Origin: Luidia sarsii
Taxonomy: Eukaryota > Echinodermata > Asteroidea > Paxillosida > Luidiidae
Assembly (NCBI GenBank): GCA_949987565.1
Contig: OX465108.1
Location: 2,108,677 to 2,172,676, forward strand
Direction of reading: 5' to 3'
Length of the DNA stretch: 64,000 nucleotides
The position numbers and the translations under genes are program-made. Each line of letters starts with the position of its first letter. Position 1 is the stretch's first letter. Shown here piece by piece: positions 26,913 to 38,182 of the stretch. The notes below the pieces were generated by a model, which worked only from the letters and a program-made list of their open reading frames with translations, was not told the DNA's origin and did no database searches.

Positions 26913-28350
26913 TAACTGAGAGGTCTTGCTATAGGATTGAACCACCAGACCGTCACCAGGTGTGCAAGCTGACCGTGGTAGTCCCTATTGGTAAACGAAA
27001 TTGCTCTTCACTTTGGGGCCCAGATGTTGTCTACTGTATAGTGATTATCAGGTGAATATGCTGAATGTATACGAGGAAGCCCTTTTCTGATCTGCGTTCT
27101 CAAGCCATGCCTTCCGTTCGCACCTATTTTGGGTATTTTCTCTTTTCAAAACAAATTTTCCCCCGAGAGGGGACGCTGAAGTTTTCTTAACGTGATGGAT
27201 TGTATCCGACCACACAAACTGCCCGGGCATGCAGTGCAGTCCGACTCGTTTCTAATTTCTCGCAGGCCGAACATGCCCCCATCCCCTCTCGTCTATTAAC
27301 CCAACCCCTTAATCAATGCAGACGTCTGGGGTTCATTCCGATGACCCACCCCGACCCCTCCCCCACCCTCAACGGTGGAACCCCGGCAGCTTTGACAGTG
27401 ACTTATACTGCAGCGGTGCAGACCGCTCAGGGCAGATTTAGGCGGTGCCATCCTTTCGGATAGACCTTAAATGGGCATGTCGGAAATAGACGGAGACCCC
27501 CTTTAGAATGCGGCCAGTAAATCTCCCAGCCTGGCTCAACAAATTACGTCATGCGAGGATCCTTAGCCTTGACTAAGTACCAAGCCTTCTCCCCGAAACA
27601 AAATTCTGAAGGTGGTTTTCAAGAATTAAACCTACACCTGGTACACCATGTCACCGAAATGCAGCCCCGAAGGACACCTTTTAGTTCAGCGAAATCTTCA
27701 CCTGGTCGGAAAAGTCTCCCCACTCTAAACCCAGTCTGATTCATGCCAGACTAAGAGACCTTCATGACTCGTACTATTGGGATGCACCAAGCTGAAGACG
27801 TTCGAGGTATCAAGGAAAATGTTCCTCACGGCCAGTTTATGTTAAGTGTACAGTCTAGTTGCTGACGGCTCGGCAGATGCAATACCCCAGGAGGAGTGCC
27901 TGTTGATCTGTGGTCTCGATAGTACGGCGTCTCCAAGGGACCCAGCTCCCCTCCCCATATACTCATATAAAAACGTCACCATCTCTCACCCCATTCCCCA
28001 CCCCCTCCTCCACCACATCAAACCACCGAATGACTCACTCAGTTTGTCTCCGTTCGAGTTTTTCCCCCTGTGTGTGCTTTCCCCCCTCCCTTCTCCATCC
28101 TCTCCTCGATGAAGGTTCTCTCTCTCCTCCTCCTCCTCCTCCTCCTTATTCGGATGCTTATTTTAAGACCGTGCGGAAGCTCCGCTGAGAGGGGGTGCGT
28201 CTAAGGACTGGCGTCCGGATACGTAGACGCTATCCGATTCCCAGCATGCTCCACTGCGCGAAAAGAAAGCCGCCCATTTGCTTCCGTGAAGAAATGAACA
28301 AGCAAAAAAAAAAAAAGGTCACTGAGGTCATTTTCTTTTTTTAATTGCTC

Positions 28351-28422
28351 ATTATTTTCCATTTTGTACGCACTTCAATCCTATCCATTATTTTCCATTT
28401 TGTAAACAGTTCAATCCTATCC
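28351..28422 (+). repeat. 36-bp unit duplicated in tandem
   Basis: ATTATTTTCCATTTTGTACG... (28351-28386) is repeated directly at 28387-28422 with a few substitutions. A short (CTC)n run lies nearby at 28119-28146. Confidence 0.85.
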
Positions 28423-28611
28423 GCATTCCGTGCTCACATGATTACGTCATGATGAAGTTAAAACTAATTGTTAAAAAACCTATAAAACGGACCAGATGAA
28501 ATTTGTTTCCAGCAGAAGGGCATAAAGTGATTGTGATTTAAGCTAGTGAAGGCCTGTCGGCACCGGACGAAACAGAATAAGGAAACAAATTGTGAAGAAA
28601 GAAAGAAAGTT

Positions 28612-28852
28612 GCGTGGAAGGTTTGCGGTGCCACCGTGCATGGGATTAACTTTCGTGAATGAGTGTGGGATGTGGGGGAGAGCCTGTAGCTCAACGTTTC
28701 GATCAGTGTGCGCTCTGTCCATCGTCAGGAGACCGTCCGCGTAGTCACTCCCAGTCTCACGATAACGGGTAGAGTACACGCTGCCCGAAACGTTTGAGAT
28801 ATCGACTCTTCGCAGGGCCATACTCATTCTCGAAAGAGAGTATTATACATCA
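28612..28852. mobile_element. Family B element, diverged
   Basis: Shared blocks are GAAGGTTTGCGGTGCCACCG, GTAGCTCAACGTTTCGATCA, CCATCGTCAGGAGACC, GGGTAGAGTACACGCTGCCC and CCATACTCATTCTCGAAAGA. The two inverted cores flank the CATCGTCAGGAGACC segment, which is also found in the copy at 59350. Confidence 0.7.
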
Positions 28853-28944
28853 GGACGTTCACATCAGCGACCTATGGCGACATCTCCTGTTCTATGGGTG
28901 CTCTATACCAACGGGCACCTCACTTCACCTTACCTAGCCTGCCT

Positions 28945-29075
28945 TCTGTGCATGGTGTCACCGCAAACCTCCTACTCTGTAATTCAAGTTCCACCATGCA
29001 AACCTTCAAATCTGATTAGATTACATGCATGGTGTAACAGCAAACTCTCCTCGTCGTGATTCCACCATGGAAGCC
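28945..29075. mobile_element. Family B fragments, partially duplicated
   Basis: GTGCATGGTGTCACCGCAAA then TTCCACCATGCAAACCTTC is followed by a second similar set, TGCATGGTGTAACAGCAAAC and TTCCACCATGGAAGCCG. These match the outer ends of family B and appear as a partial tandem duplication immediately beyond the preceding element. Confidence 0.55.
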
Positions 29076-29164
29076 GTTTAAGTGCCATCCAGGGAAACCT
29101 ATATTATTTGAATCCACTTTATAACCTCGAGATCTCGGTATCCTTAAATGTTCGACAAGACACC

Positions 29165-29510
29165 CCAAAAGAACAGGGTTTTATAGGCAAAAGGGGTATA
29201 CTCCACGCCAAATACCAAGGACGAGTCCGCTGGGCTTTTACCCACTCGTGTATAGTGTCAGAGGTTCCCAGAGGGTTATCCAGGGTACTCCTTTATCCAA
29301 CAACCGCGATAGAAAAAAGGGTATACAAATACACTGAAATCCAAAAGTACAGGGTTTTTTAGGCAAAAGGGGTATACTGCAGAGCAAGTACCAAGGTCGG
29401 GTCCACTGGGTTTGTAGTCACTCGTGTATAGGTTCCCATGGGGTTGCCCTGGTTTACTCCTTAATCCCCCACACCAAATAGAAAAAAGGGGTGGAAAAAT
29501 GCACTGAAAT
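29165..29510 (+). repeat. Tandem duplication of about 172 bp
   Basis: Copy 1 (about 29165-29340) and copy 2 (about 29342-29510) share CAGGGTTTTATAGGCAAAAG or its variant, GGGGTATACT, ACCAAGGACGAGTCCGCTGG-like, CACTCGTGTATAG, GGTTCCCA and CAAATACACTGAAAT-like endings. The frames differ between copies, so it is not coding. Confidence 0.85.
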
Positions 29511-30387
29511 AGGTCAGCGGTGAGCTAGACTGACTCACCCATGAGATAACTACCATAACAAAATTTCAGCAGGCAATCGGGCAAAGCACTGAGCACACTG
29601 TGCTTACTACGTCGAGCGGGGCAAACCCTCATTTAATCCCATTCTCCTCGACGCAAACATCATATTGTTTCTGTGATAAAAAAAAAACGCTGATGGAAAC
29701 CATTGATTTCACTGAAACATTTTGAAGTCATAGATTTCAAAAGTCCGTATGACGACACTGAATGTTTTTAATTGTTTAAATCCGAGATTCTGAGATAACG
29801 CCATGCCCCTGGGGTAGTTCGACATGAACTATTAAATTGATACATCCTCTTTCCCCCTCAAAATACTCCTTTTGTTCTCACTGGGGCATTGGTGGTAATG
29901 GGAATCGGATACCGTCTGAATTGTCTCCACGCGTCCCGGCGAATGAGACATCTTCTTTTTGGGCCGACATCGACTCCCTCCCTCCAGCCTCCTCCTCCCC
30001 CTCCCCTGGCGAGGAGACACGGCGGGCCCCTCCCTTCGCCTGGAGCGAAATGGCGCCCAGTCCGAGAGAGAAGGGAGAGCTGCAACTATTAGGGTCTGGG
30101 AACTTGTCGGGAATCGCACGGCAGCCGTTGCGTGCGTGTAAACCCAGCCACAGAACCCTTAACACAACCCCCCCACTTCAACCCCAATCCCCACTGTGCG
30201 CCAGAACGTAGCAGTTAAAGTCCCTCTTCCCGTTTCCTATAGTTCAATTCAACAGGCCTGGCAAACCTCGTGGAAATGGCATACGGGCCTAATCGGTTCT
30301 GCGGTTCGCTATTCGGTAGGATGTTTGTGCAGGCAAAGCACAACGTGCCCCTTTTTTGATAGTATCGGACGAATATCTTCAGAAACA

Positions 30388-30450
30388 TGCCTTTGAGAAA
30401 GGTCTTGCTAGGATCGAAACGTCAGGCCCTCTAAATGTTGAGATTCAGAA
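30388..30450 (-). mobile_element. Family A element, single arm
   Basis: The arm GCCTTTGAGAAAGGTCTTGC, then TAGGATCGAAACGTCAGGCC and CTCTAAATGTTGAGATT, corresponds to the right inner arm. The left half is missing. Confidence 0.8.
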
Positions 30451-30729
30451 ACAATACCCATTGACTATTGAGCTACTGAGTCCGAATTTGCTCATACAAT
30501 TTGGGTCTACGCAGCGCGGAGTTTTCCATATTTGCGTACGTTAAGACCGCGTGTGACTTCGTATGTATGTGCCCTTACCTCACTGGCACCGTCTACCGTG
30601 TTGAGTCGCATTGTTTGCATTCCTCAACTTGACCCCTCAACGATCGCTTGGTGGCAGCAGACAACCTGTTCTCCTCATCACGTACGCAGTATTATGCCAT
30701 GCAGTATTTCATTCAGAATCAATCGTCCT

Positions 30730-30806
30730 AAATCTATAGTCGATAAATCCTCTGATGACAACCGAGTATCCAACCAAGTTTTGTTAATGCCAAGACGTCG
30801 AATACA
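30730..30806 (-). pseudogene. Decayed LINE apurinic-endonuclease fragment
   Basis: Reading on minus from 30794, one frame gives LGINKTWLDTRLSSEDLSTI, which resembles the endonuclease block of CR1/L2-type non-LTR retrotransposons, usually written as LGI(N/T)ETWLD followed by an acidic, Ser-rich stretch and GY. Just upstream, FDVLALT lies in another frame and overlaps the same block, so a frameshift is likely. The normally conserved acidic residue before TWLD is Lys here. No reverse transcriptase follows. This is a dead, short fragment; the assignment rests on about 20 residues. Confidence 0.5.
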
Positions 30807-31138
30807 CAACATCCTGGAATCTCCCTAGCTGTTTGATACTGTTTACCAAACGTCCGTCTCTTACCAGTACGCACAGCGCTGACACTAATCTACATTGAAG
30901 GAGTGCAACTGGAAGTCATTTGCTTCGCCGATGAAAATAAGACGAGTGCAGGGATCAGAGGACGGGTTTATTGTTTGAGAGCAGGTCGGTCAGATGCGTC
31001 AGGCATTTTGATGGATCGGAGCGGCCTCCTTGTTGGTACAATACGGGGCTGATTAATGCCAGAGTGTGGGGCCGGTGAAGTTTGCGCACGCTATGCTCGA
31101 GCGTGGCGTATCAGGATCCGCACCGGTCTCTGCCGGCT

Positions 31139-31662
31139 TCCTCCCCCTCTCTCTGTCTTACTCTCCCTCTCTATCCCTCTCTATTCCTCTCTCTCCCTCC
31201 CCTCTCTCTTCCCCTCTCTCTCTCCCCTCTCTCTTCCCCTCTCCCTCTCCCCTCTCTCTTCCCCTCTCCCTCTCTCTCTCTCCCTCTCTCTCCCTCTGTC
31301 TGCCTCTCTTCTCTCTTCCCTCTATCCCCTCACTCTATCTCCCCCCATCATTCCCTCTCGCTCCATATCTCTCCCCCTCTCCCCTCACTCTCTCTCTCCC
31401 CTCTCTCTCTCTCCCTCTCTCTCCCCTCTCTCTCCCCTCTCTCTCCCTCTCCCCCTCTTCCCTCCCTCCCCCTCTCTCTCTTCCCTCTATCCATCCCTTT
31501 CCTTCCCTCTCCCCCCTCTCTCTCTCTCTCTCCCCTCACCCTCTCTCTTACCTCTCTCTCTCCCTCTCTCCACCCTCTCTCCTCTCTCTCTTTCCCCTCC
31601 CTCTCCCCTCACCCTCTCTCCCCCCTCTCTCTCTTCCCTCTCTCTCTGCCCCTCTTCCACTT
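31139..31662. repeat. Long CT-rich tract
   Basis: About 520 bp of nearly pure pyrimidine on plus (CCCTCTCTCTCC units). All three plus frames stay open as Ser/Leu/Pro-rich peptides of more than 230 codons, an artefact of composition. Confidence 0.96.
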
Positions 31663-32226
31663 CACGGGCCTCCACAGATGGAGCCACTTTGGCGGCTCTT
31701 CCGAGCCAGCCTGGGTTTGTCCCAGATTCCTGCTGGAGTTTTCTCTTTCCTTCCACCTCCTGGCTCATAGTCGGCCCGCGGGACCTTCATCACCGCGCCC
31801 CCCACTCATGCACGTACACCTGTTCGGCGTTCACCCATTTTCTCATCAAGGGTCATTGTAGTCAGGAACGAGAAATGTAGACATTTGGTTCATCAACGCG
31901 GTCGTCCAATTTTAGTCCCACCCCTCGCCCGTGTCTGTTTTTTCTCACGATCCTTCCCAGGGGAACCGAACACCCGAATGAATTACATGCGGGTCTTTTT
32001 TTCTCTCCTGAGTGGAAGGCCGCATTATGACGACGTCTACCTGACGTACGGTCTGTGCGGGTTCTACACGCGTCAGTCCCTGTCTGCTACTATTTACCCG
32101 GCTGCTCGCACGGACATTGCAGTGATTAGGACCGACATTACTCAGCCAGGTAGAAGCCCATAGCTGTGCCCGGATCCTCGACACGAGTAATGTTGCTGTA
32201 CCTAGCAAAGCAAGCAGCGTGAATGA

Positions 32227-33411
32227 CAAGAGATTCAAGAGATCCAAGAGATCCAAGAGATCCAAGAGATCCAAGAGATTCAAGAGATTCAAGAGATTCA
32301 AGAGATTCAAGAGATCCAAGAGATTCAAGAGATCCAAGAGATTCAAGAGATTCAAGAGATTCAAGAGATCCAAGAGATTCAAAAGATTCAAGAGATCCAA
32401 GAGATTCAAGAGATCCAAGAGATCCAAGAGATTCAAGAGATTCAAGAGATTCAAGAGATCCAAGAGATCCAAGAGATTCAAGGGATCCAAGAGATCCAAG
32501 AGATTCAAGAGATTCAAGAGATCCAAGAGATTCAAGAGATTCAAGAGATTCAAGAGATCCAAGAGATTCAAAAGATTCAAGAGATCCAAGAGATTCAAAA
32601 GATTCAAGAGATCCAAGAGATTCAAGAGATTCAAGAGATCCAAGAGATTCAAAAGATTCAAGAGGTCCAAGAGATTCAAAAGATTCAAGAGATCCAAGAG
32701 ATTCAAGAGATTCACGAGATTCAAGAGATTCACGAGATTCAAGAGATCCAAGAGATCCAAGAGATTCAAGGGATCCAAGAGATCCAAGAGATTCAAGAGA
32801 TTCAAGAGATCCAAGAGATTCAAGAGATTCAAGAGATCCAAGAGATCCAAGAGATTCAAGAGATCCAAGAGATTCAAGAGATTCAAGAGATTCAAGAGAT
32901 CCAAGAGATCCAAGAGATTCAAGGGATCCAAGAGATCCAAGAGATTCAAGAGATTCAAGAGATCCAAGAGATTCAAGAGATTCAAGAGATTCAAGAGATC
33001 CAAGAGATTCAAAAGATTCAAGAGATCCAAGAGATTCAAAAGATTCAAGAGATCCAAGAGATTCAAGAGATTCAAGAGATCCAAGAGATTCAAGAGATTC
33101 AAGAGATCCAAGAGATTCAAAAGATTCAAGAGATCCAAGAGATTCAAGAGATTCACGAGATTCAAGAGATTCACGAGATCCAAGAGATTCAAGAGTTTCA
33201 CGAGATTCAAGAGATTCAAGAGATCCAAGAGATTCAAGAGATTCAAGAGATGAAGGAGATTCAAGAGATTAAGGAGATTCAAGAGATTAAGGAGATTAAA
33301 GAGATTAAGAATATTCAAGGGATTAAGGAGATTCAAGAGATTAAGGAGATTCAAGAGATTAAGGAGATTCAAGAGATTAAGGAGATTCAAGAGATTAAAG
33401 AGATTCAAGTG
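32227..33411 (+). repeat. 9-bp minisatellite with 441-bp higher-order period
   Basis: Tandem units are AGATTCAAG and AGATCCAAG, about 130 copies, changing to GAGATTAAGGAGATTCAA-type units from about 33250. Rare variants mark a higher-order repeat. GGGATCC occurs at 32482 and again at 32923, and TTCACGAG at 32711 and 33152; both pairs are exactly 441 bp (49 units) apart. A third GGGATCC lies at 32770. Because 9 is a multiple of three, frames of 340-500 codons stay open on both strands (Lys-Arg-Phe/Ser on plus, Leu-Asn/Asp-Leu on minus). No splice signals or start context support expression. Confidence 0.96.
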
Positions 33412-33873
33412 AGCAGGGTCCGTCCACGAATGATCTGAGAGAAACCCGGGTAGACGACAAACCATTTCCCATCCCGTTTAACACTTGGATCTGGGCCAAT
33501 GGCTTTGAGGCCACTTTTCCTTTCCAACGAACAAAAAACCCACATCAACGGTCTGAATTGTACTACTTGGCTCACTCCAGTGAGGCAGGAAGCACCCACA
33601 AATTACCTTGATTTCTGCGGGACTCGCACCGTTAATTGATGCCCTTAATTTCTCCTCGATTCCTCGTTTTCTTTTTGGGGGGGTAATGTGCAGATTAGAA
33701 GCACGCGGGTTGACATGACACAGCGCGGCCTTCTAAGGAGGTCGGTACAGGGCGGGCAGCTCTGCCCATTGCCCTCAGGGCAAAAATCATACGATCCAAC
33801 CGCACGCCCATCTATGGGGAGTGTTCCTATGTGCGGCGGTTCGATTCGAACGCGAGACACGCGAGGGAAAGGT

Positions 33874-34036
33874 GAGACTGAGAGAGAGTGAGAGGAAGAG
33901 TGAGAGAGAGAGAGGGAGAGAAAGAGAGAGTGACTGTGAGAGAGAGGGGGAGTGAGATAGGGAGAGAGAGGGGTTGAGAGAGAGGGAGGGAGAGAGAGAG
34001 AGAAGGGGGAGAGAGAGAGAAAGAGAGAGGGAGAGA

Positions 34037-34090
<54 letters not shown>
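33874..34090. repeat. GA-rich tract ending in pure (AG)n
   Basis: Purine-rich on plus, with uninterrupted AG dinucleotides over about 34042-34090. Confidence 0.95.
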
Positions 34091-34092
<2 letters not shown>

Positions 34093-34297
34093 TGCAGACC
34101 CCGGTCGACGGGGGAATTCGGAGGCGATGGCTGTTGCCATTCAACCCGATCCTCGGCATCCTCCACTTCACAATTCACACAATCAATCGCACGTGTGGGG
34201 CACTAGCTAGCCCGACAGCCCGTGGGAGTCGGTCCGGTTGGGACCGGTGTTCCAACGCGGACTGGTCCTGCCGAGAGGATCCATCACCCGGTCTTCA

Positions 34298-34632
34298 CCT
34301 CCTCCTCCTCTCTCCCTCCTCCTTCTCTTGCTCCTGCGCCTCTTCTTATTCTTCCCTTTCTCCTCCTCCTCCTTCTTCTCCTCCTTCCCTCCTCCTCCCC
34401 TCCTCCTCGACCTCCTCCTCCCCCTCTTCCTCCTTCTCCTCCTCTTCTTCTTCTTACTCCTCCTCCTCCTCATCATCTTCTTATTCTTCCCTCTCCTCCT
34501 TCCCTCCCCTCCTCCTCGCCTCCCCCTCCATCTCCTACTCCTACTCCTGCTCCTCATCTTCCTCCTAATCCTCCTCCTGCTCCTCATCCTTCTCCTCCTC
34601 CTCCTCCTCTTCCCCCTCCTCCTCCTCCCTCG
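34298..34632. repeat. (TCC)n/(CTT)n trinucleotide tract
   Basis: About 335 bp of TCC with CTT/TTC variants. The lead-in GAGGATCCATC followed by GGTCTT is shared with the second TCC array at 36692, suggesting a common origin. Confidence 0.94.
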
Positions 34633-35271
34633 CCCGACGGTTCTGAACAAGTGATCGCGCTGTCTATTTTGGTCATGTAGTTCCGCAGTCCAGAATGCCG
34701 GCCACATGCACAGGATTTACACCTGTCTTTGGGGGTTTGGGGTCGTGGTGCAGGGAAACTCACCCTTCGTTTTTTTTTACTGGAAACCTTGTCTGAGAAC
34801 TGTGACCCGAGGTGCCACGGGTGCTCTATTTTTCACAACTCCTCATTCCGGCAAGGAAACGACTACAAAACTGGAACCACATGTTGGGCCGGGGTCTGGG
34901 TGGTGTCGAGTGGACGGGGGACCCATGCCAGTGCCTTTTGTGAGGACCCCTTCCCTCTTCCTCCTCCTCCACACGATAATCCTTTTGCTGGGCAATGCAT
35001 GTACAGGGACTCCCCAAGAGCTACAACAGCAGCTATACACTCAGTGCACGTTCTTGGCCATGACTGGACTGGAAGTTGTTGTCGAGGTCGAAACAGATCT
35101 TTAGGAAAATCTAAGGGTCCGAAGTTTCTATCCTAAACATTGGGGGAAAACAGAGATAGGAAAAACAATCGTTTACAAAACAATTGCATGGCAATGTTTG
35201 GAGGAGTTTGCAATTGATTTTGATCGACACAATCCGACAGTTGGGTTTTGTGTTGACTGAGGCAGTTAATG

Positions 35272-35415
35272 TTTGAATGCTTCTGACTGGCGCCCCCACC
35301 CCGGCAAGGACTATTTACTGATTATTTGGGAAGGCCTCCATCTAATGGCCGGGTAGCTCAAACGGTAAGAGCGCTGGTACGCAGAGCCAGAGGTCTAGGG
35401 TTCAAGTCCCGAATG
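35272..35415 (+). mobile_element. tRNA-derived SINE, 3' body missing
   Basis: The head GCTTCTGACTGGCGCCCCCA and AAGGCCTCCATCTAATGGCC precede a tRNA-like part GGGTAGCTCAAACGGTAAGA, anticodon arm GCTGGTACGCAGAGCCAG, and B box GGGTTCAAGTCCCG, after which similarity stops. Confidence 0.85.
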
Positions 35416-35984
35416 TAATTCAATGAGGCTTTGGTCTACTCGATAAGCACTTATTTCGCGCTTAATAATATCTGTTTGGTGTCAAAGACTCAATGTACAA
35501 TTTAGTGTTGTCGTGCCTTATTCTGACAGAGGCCTTGAGAATGACAAAGATCCATACGGTCTTCTCTATCAGTATGGCCCTTGACTCCAAAGAAATCCCC
35601 TCTCCGCGCTAGGCATTCCTACAGGTCATTACACTAAGCCCGTTTTAAGACTCACTGTAAACACGCGCAAGGTCAGAGTGGAGTCTGTTGTATGGGGTCC
35701 CTCCTTGTCAGGGCAAGAAAGAGCCGACCACGAAGCGCGCGCTCGCTGCGGAAGGAAGAGACTTGTCAAAATGAGGACTCTGTGAAAGGCTTGATGTCTG
35801 CCCGACCTCCCCTTGGTGAAGTGACGCATACTGCCGAAAGAAAATAAGCCGTCGGCCAAGACTTCCCGGCGGTAGAGGGGGGACTCTCGGACCTGACAGC
35901 GTCGGGATTTGTGTTCGCAAGAGCAGACTGCGTTCGACTGTGGTTTACGGCATCAGTTTATTTAAGTGTACGTGTGTATTGCGT

Positions 35985-36146
35985 GAGGCGTTTCCCAAAG
36001 CGCGGCTTGTGCTCGGATTTGGGGCTTGGTTTAGGTTTGGGTTTGGAATCGGACTTGGGCTCGGTTTAGGTTTGGGTTTGGGATCGGACTTGGGCTTGGG
36101 ATTTGAGTTGGATTTGGGCTTGGGCTTGGGCTTGGGCTTCATCATT
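35985..36146 (+). repeat. Hexamer array GGGCTT/GGGTTT
   Basis: Six-base steps such as GGGCTTGG, GGTTTGGG and GGACTTGG run for about 150 bp, ending in GGGCTTGGGCTTGGGCTTCA. The plus strand carries regularly spaced G-triplets, so G-quadruplexes are possible. It is related to the longer array at 56797-57190. Confidence 0.9.
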
Positions 36147-36610
36147 TGATGCCTACTCTTTCGTCACAGTGTCTTTCGTCACAGCAGCTAAGCTCATTTT
36201 TCGAAGAATATGCCTTCCAAATCAAGCGTGGAGTCGAGGCCAACGTTCTAAATTCATTAACCCTGGTTTCCCAATCACACGCGAGGATTTGTAGCAGAGC
36301 TTGTGCTGAGCTGACCATTATACACAGGGTGTCGTAAATCAATGTCTAATTAGATATAGCAGAAAGTCGGTCAAGGTTTTCTTCAAATCAATCCTGCAGT
36401 GTGTACGACCTTCCTCTCTCACAGTGTGTATCCTAAAAATAAACACCAGTGGCACATTTGCAATTCACATTTCCTAATCTGCCGGGACTCGCTCCTTCGC
36501 CTGGATGCGCCCGCAATCAACTAAGCCGTCCCAGGAGCGCCAATGTCGGAAACGCGGGGCACAAGAATTGTCCCGGAAAGAAAAGAGTTAGTCCTTATGC
36601 TCCCTGGGAG

Positions 36611-37148
36611 ACAAGGAGGAAAGGCCCCAGAGAAACGCTGAATCAGGGAAATTCACACTATCAATCAAGAGGATCCATCCCTGGTCTTTAACTCATCCTC
36701 CTTCTTCTCCTCCTCCATCTGCTCCTCCTCCTCACCTCTTCCTCACATCCTCTTCCTCCCCCTCTCCCTCCTCCCCTCCTCCTCACCCTCCTCTCCTCCT
36801 CCTGCTCATCTTCCTCCTGCTCCTGCTCCTCCTTCTCCCCTCCTCCTGCCCTCCTCCTCCTCTCCTCCTTCAATAGTCCATTCCTCCTCCTCCTTCTCCT
36901 CCTCCTTCAATCCTCACTTCCTCCTCCTCCTCCTGCCCTCCTCCTCCTCCTCCTCCTTCAATCCTCTCCTCTCCTCTCCTTTCCTCCTCCCCTCCTCCTC
37001 CTCTCCTCTTCCTCCTTCTCATCCTCCTCCTCTCCTCTCCTCTCCTTTCCTCCTCCCCCTCCTCCTCCTCCTCCTCCTCCTCCTCCTCCTCCTCCTCCTT
37101 TTCCTCCCCCAGAAGTAGGAAAGACCCACGAGAAACGCTGAATCAGGG
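36611..37148 (+). repeat. 500-bp direct duplication enclosing a (TCC)n array
   Basis: GAGAAACGCTGAATCAGGG occurs at 36630-36648 and again at 37130-37148, exactly 500 bp apart, with further similarity just upstream of each (GGAGGAAAGGCCCC against GTAGGAAAGACCCA). Between them is a TCC/CTCC array (about 36692-37111) with pure (TCC)n at about 37059-37100. The array resembles that at 34298-34632. Confidence 0.9.
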
Positions 37149-38147
37149 TTTACAACATGCTGTTTTTGGTGTAACGGGTAACACTGTACGATGTCTGACG
37201 CGCTCACCCCTGACATTTTTTTTCTTCTCATGTGCGGATGAATTAATGATACCACGAGCGTGACATAGAGAACAAGATATCGTGGGGGAGGGAGCCTGTT
37301 GTCGAGAAATTACTAGATCACAAAAGTCCAAACCTTCGCTTGCCGATCATCCCAACCATTCTGTGACGAGTGTCTTCATCGCCTTCGTGCGCGTTATTGG
37401 ACCAGACGGAACGTTCACTTCGGGAAAAAAACGTTGCGGGGGAAGATCTGCGCAGGCAATGAGCACGACGGTTTGCGCAAAAAAAATATAGACTGTGACT
37501 GGTTTCCGACGGTGGATGTCCGTTTCTTGCAACGCAGGGCACCAGGTGTTGTCCGCCTCGGTGGAAGGTGTCAGGAGGCGCTGGGATAATTGGATTAGTG
37601 AAAGTAGGGAGGGGGGGGGGTTAGTTGGTTCTTACGAATGTGGTTTGAGATGTTCCGCATGGATGGCGTACCGGTGACCTGCAGTCTCCACGGTGTGCTG
37701 TATGTACACGTTCCAGATGGCTTCTCTCTGCGGTGAGGAAACGAGAAATAGAAGAAGAAGAAGAAAAATAGATATGGATTTCAGATTGATGCTTTCAAGA
37801 TCGGCAGCTGGGGTCGGATTTCGTTCACTCATCGCTGTCAAAACAAAGAGCTATCTCGATGCGTGCATGTTCCACCCTCTCCTGTGCCTCGTTAAAGTGT
37901 CAGAGGTTTTCATGGGAGGATTTCATTTTTTTAGGCCGCTCTTCCGAGAAGGCGGGCGATCAGATTTCGACTGCCGCAACTCCTAAACAAGTCAAGGAAA
38001 TGATGCATATCGTATCTGGGACGAAGGACGATTGGCTATCTCCGATGTTTATTTAACGCGCTTTACGCAATGCCGTCTTGCTCGTATATCTGCCATTGCG
38101 AAAAGACAATGCATGCATCCTTTTAAATCAGAAAGAAAATGTGGCGG

Positions 38148-38182
38148 GCCTGAACTTTCGATCCTGTGCTTAAGCAATTAGG
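38148..38182 (+). mobile_element. Family A fragment
   Basis: GCGGGCCTGAACTTTCGATC followed by CTGTGCTTAAGC is a short, diverged left inner arm. Confidence 0.45.

Noticed and set aside
31056..31880. Ser/Leu/Pro-rich frames of about 230-275 codons
   Set aside because: Artefact of a CT-only tract; similar frames occur at every pyrimidine tract (33645-34178, 34222-34680, 58337-59113, 59966-60769, 61111-61975).
31945..33465. 506-codon Leu-Asn/Asp-Leu frame (minus) resembling a leucine-rich protein, and Lys-Arg-Phe/Ser frames on plus
   Set aside because: Pure translation of the AGATTCAAG minisatellite; five frames are open simultaneously and there is no LRR spacing, start context or splice support.
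34706..35136. Overlapping 132- and 135-codon plus frames with Cys-rich content
   Set aside because: The frames overlap in different phases, with no domain, no splice context and no repeat of the MAM exon pattern.
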